Of a stretch of 64,000 nucleotides of DNA, positions 63,178 to 64,000 are shown one piece after another (the stretch's first letter is position 1; each line of letters opens with the position of its first letter). Source of the stretch: Pithys albifrons albifrons (Eukaryota; Chordata; Aves; Passeriformes; Thamnophilidae); contig NC_092459.1 in the NCBI RefSeq assembly GCF_047495875.1, positions 41,094,490-41,158,489 of the forward strand. Direction: 5' to 3'. Under the pieces are notes generated by a model, which saw only the letters and a list, made by a program, of their open reading frames with translations, was not told the origin of the DNA and ran no database searches. The position numbers and the translations under genes were made by a program.

Positions 63178-63219
63178 TGTCCTTCTCAAATCTTCGTTCA
63201 CGAAGCCTAGCCATGATGA
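63178..63219 (+). other. LINE 3' UTR and ATG-repeat tail
   Basis: Only about 40 bases separate the TAG stop from the right duplication. The block CTTCTCAAATCTTCGTTCAC (63182-63201) followed by GAAGCCTAGCCAT is closely matched at the 3' end of both SINE copies. This is the expected recognition end for the LINE reverse transcriptase. Confidence 0.75.
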
Positions 63220-63230
63220 TGTGTTGGAAT
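63220..63230 (+). repeat. Right target-site duplication of the LINE
   Basis: TGTGTTGGAAT follows the ATG-repeat tail and is identical to the left copy. One to three bases at the junction are ambiguous because the tail also ends in ATG. Confidence 0.85.
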
Positions 63231-64000
63231 AGAAGTACAGATTATTAAACTAAAAGAGCAATTGAAGGATTTGAGAAAAGGCTCTTAGGTTTACAATGTG
63301 CTAATTCTCCTTTATTTTTAATACTTCCTATTTGTGGAGGCATCCCTTGAGAAAATACTACCTCTCTCATCTCAATGAGATGAGCCAGACAAGATGGCAA
63401 GAGGAGCACTACTAGAAGCTACCCTTTGTTTTTAAGCTAATCAGATCATTTCATTAAGAGACAATTCCCCCACAAAGTAAATCAATAATATAGTATCTGT
63501 TGACTAGGCTGAGATTTCATTTCCTTGAAATGAAAGTAAAAAGACATACAAGCAATTCTCTTTCCCTGGTATACATTTATGATGATGGTGGTTGGAACAT
63601 TACTATCAGTTCAGTTTGTGCTTCAATCAGTGCAATCTATTCCGATTTGTGTCTGCATAACATTATACGTGTTTATTCAGAAGAATCAAAGCTGATGGTT
63701 TCTTTTTAAATTGTTTTAACTAAATAATCATGCATCTGTTTTCACGTGTTTCGTTTTCCCCACTCCATCAAACAAAAATTCAACCCTATTACTTTCAAGT
63801 CTTTCAATTTGCTCTACCTACCCATCATATTAAAAGTTGAGGAGGGTGGATGGAAAAGAAAAATTTTGCAGTTATCTTTGGCAGAAAATGAAAAATTGGA
63901 AAAAAAAAAGGAAAATAAAATCACACATCTAATGCTTCTTTCCATCATTAATACAGAAAACACAAATCTGTCAAATTATTTTCATAGATAACATTTGCAG

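Larger units (their letters stand above)
59478..63219 (+). mobile_element. Near full-length non-CR1 LINE (APE-type, RTE-like layout), defective
   Basis: The element runs from a GC-rich 5' UTR to a short 3' UTR ending in ATG repeats, and is flanked by a perfect 11-bp direct repeat. A single polyprotein can be followed through three sense frames: AP-like endonuclease (ACWNIRTM, LSEVRL, FSVYAPT, TDHRLV), reverse transcriptase, then a C-terminal Cys/His finger. The reading resembles endonuclease-reverse transcriptase LINEs common in fish and other animals, not the CR1 family that dominates birds. APE plus RT in one ORF and a simple-repeat tail with no poly(A) recall the RTE group. The terminal finger is not typical of the best-known RTEs, so clade assignment is tentative. 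It lies in an ASCC3 intron, antisense to the gene. Confidence 0.9.
58262..64000 (-). other. ASCC3: ASCC3 intron, partial (5' side runs off the window)
   Basis: This is an intron of phase 1 (a Val codon is split). Its 3' end is a normal TTTTGTTAACAG acceptor. Its main content is the full-length plus-strand LINE at 59478-63219. The rest (58262-59466 and 63231-64000) is AT-rich, with a short TG run near 58978. I found no ASCC3 start exon here on either strand. Confidence 0.85.

Noticed and set aside
63231..64000. First coding exon of ASCC3
   Set aside because: I looked on the minus strand for the conserved N-terminal residues leading to the split Val codon and found none. It must lie further right.

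Overview
The window is vertebrate, almost certainly avian, nuclear DNA. It is AT-rich and intron-dominated, and it carries CR1 LINE fragments with the typical bird CR1 3' end (repeated ATTCTATG-type octamers). The only host gene I can support is a central part of ASCC3, the large Ski2-like/Brr2-like tandem helicase of the ASC-1 complex, on the minus strand. Seven consecutive coding exons lie at 58261-57678, 35978-35858, 33135-32928, 32174-32033, 31466-31341, 12359-12159 and 11698-11558. All have AG/GT boundaries, and they join in phase into 507 complete codons with no stop. They cover the N-terminal region through motifs I and Ia of the first helicase cassette. The first coding exon(s) lie beyond base 64000 and the rest of the helicase lies beyond base 1.

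Layout from right to left, in the direction of transcription: a partial intron (58262-64000) contains a nearly complete non-CR1 LINE on the plus strand. After the first exon comes a 21.7 kb intron with a back-to-back CR1 pair, a 5'-truncated SINE and a solo LTR. Four exons then cluster within about 4.6 kb, followed by a 19 kb intron with a complete 5S-derived SINE. Two exons separated by 460 bp follow, then at least 11.5 kb of intron with CR1 fragments and a degraded LTR-like sequence.

The most interesting system is a LINE/SINE pair. The LINE (59478-63219) is an AP-endonuclease/reverse-transcriptase element, RTE-like in layout, with a perfect 11-bp target-site duplication, a structured 5' UTR, a C-terminal Cys/His finger and an ATG-repeat tail. 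It is dead: it has an endonuclease deletion, one in-frame stop, two further frameshifts and FADN in place of FADD at the RT active site. A SINE at 16496-16800 (minus strand) has a 5S rRNA-derived head, then about 150 bp colinear with the interior of this LINE's 5' UTR, then about 35-40 bp like the LINE's 3' end. A second SINE copy at about 48491-48603 is 5'-truncated. The SINE therefore looks like a three-part chimera assembled from 5S RNA and both ends of its partner LINE. Because most bird genomes are dominated by CR1, this pair may also mark a particular bird lineage.

No tRNA, functional rRNA, CRISPR or prokaryotic-type feature was seen. Most short open frames in the introns have no support.
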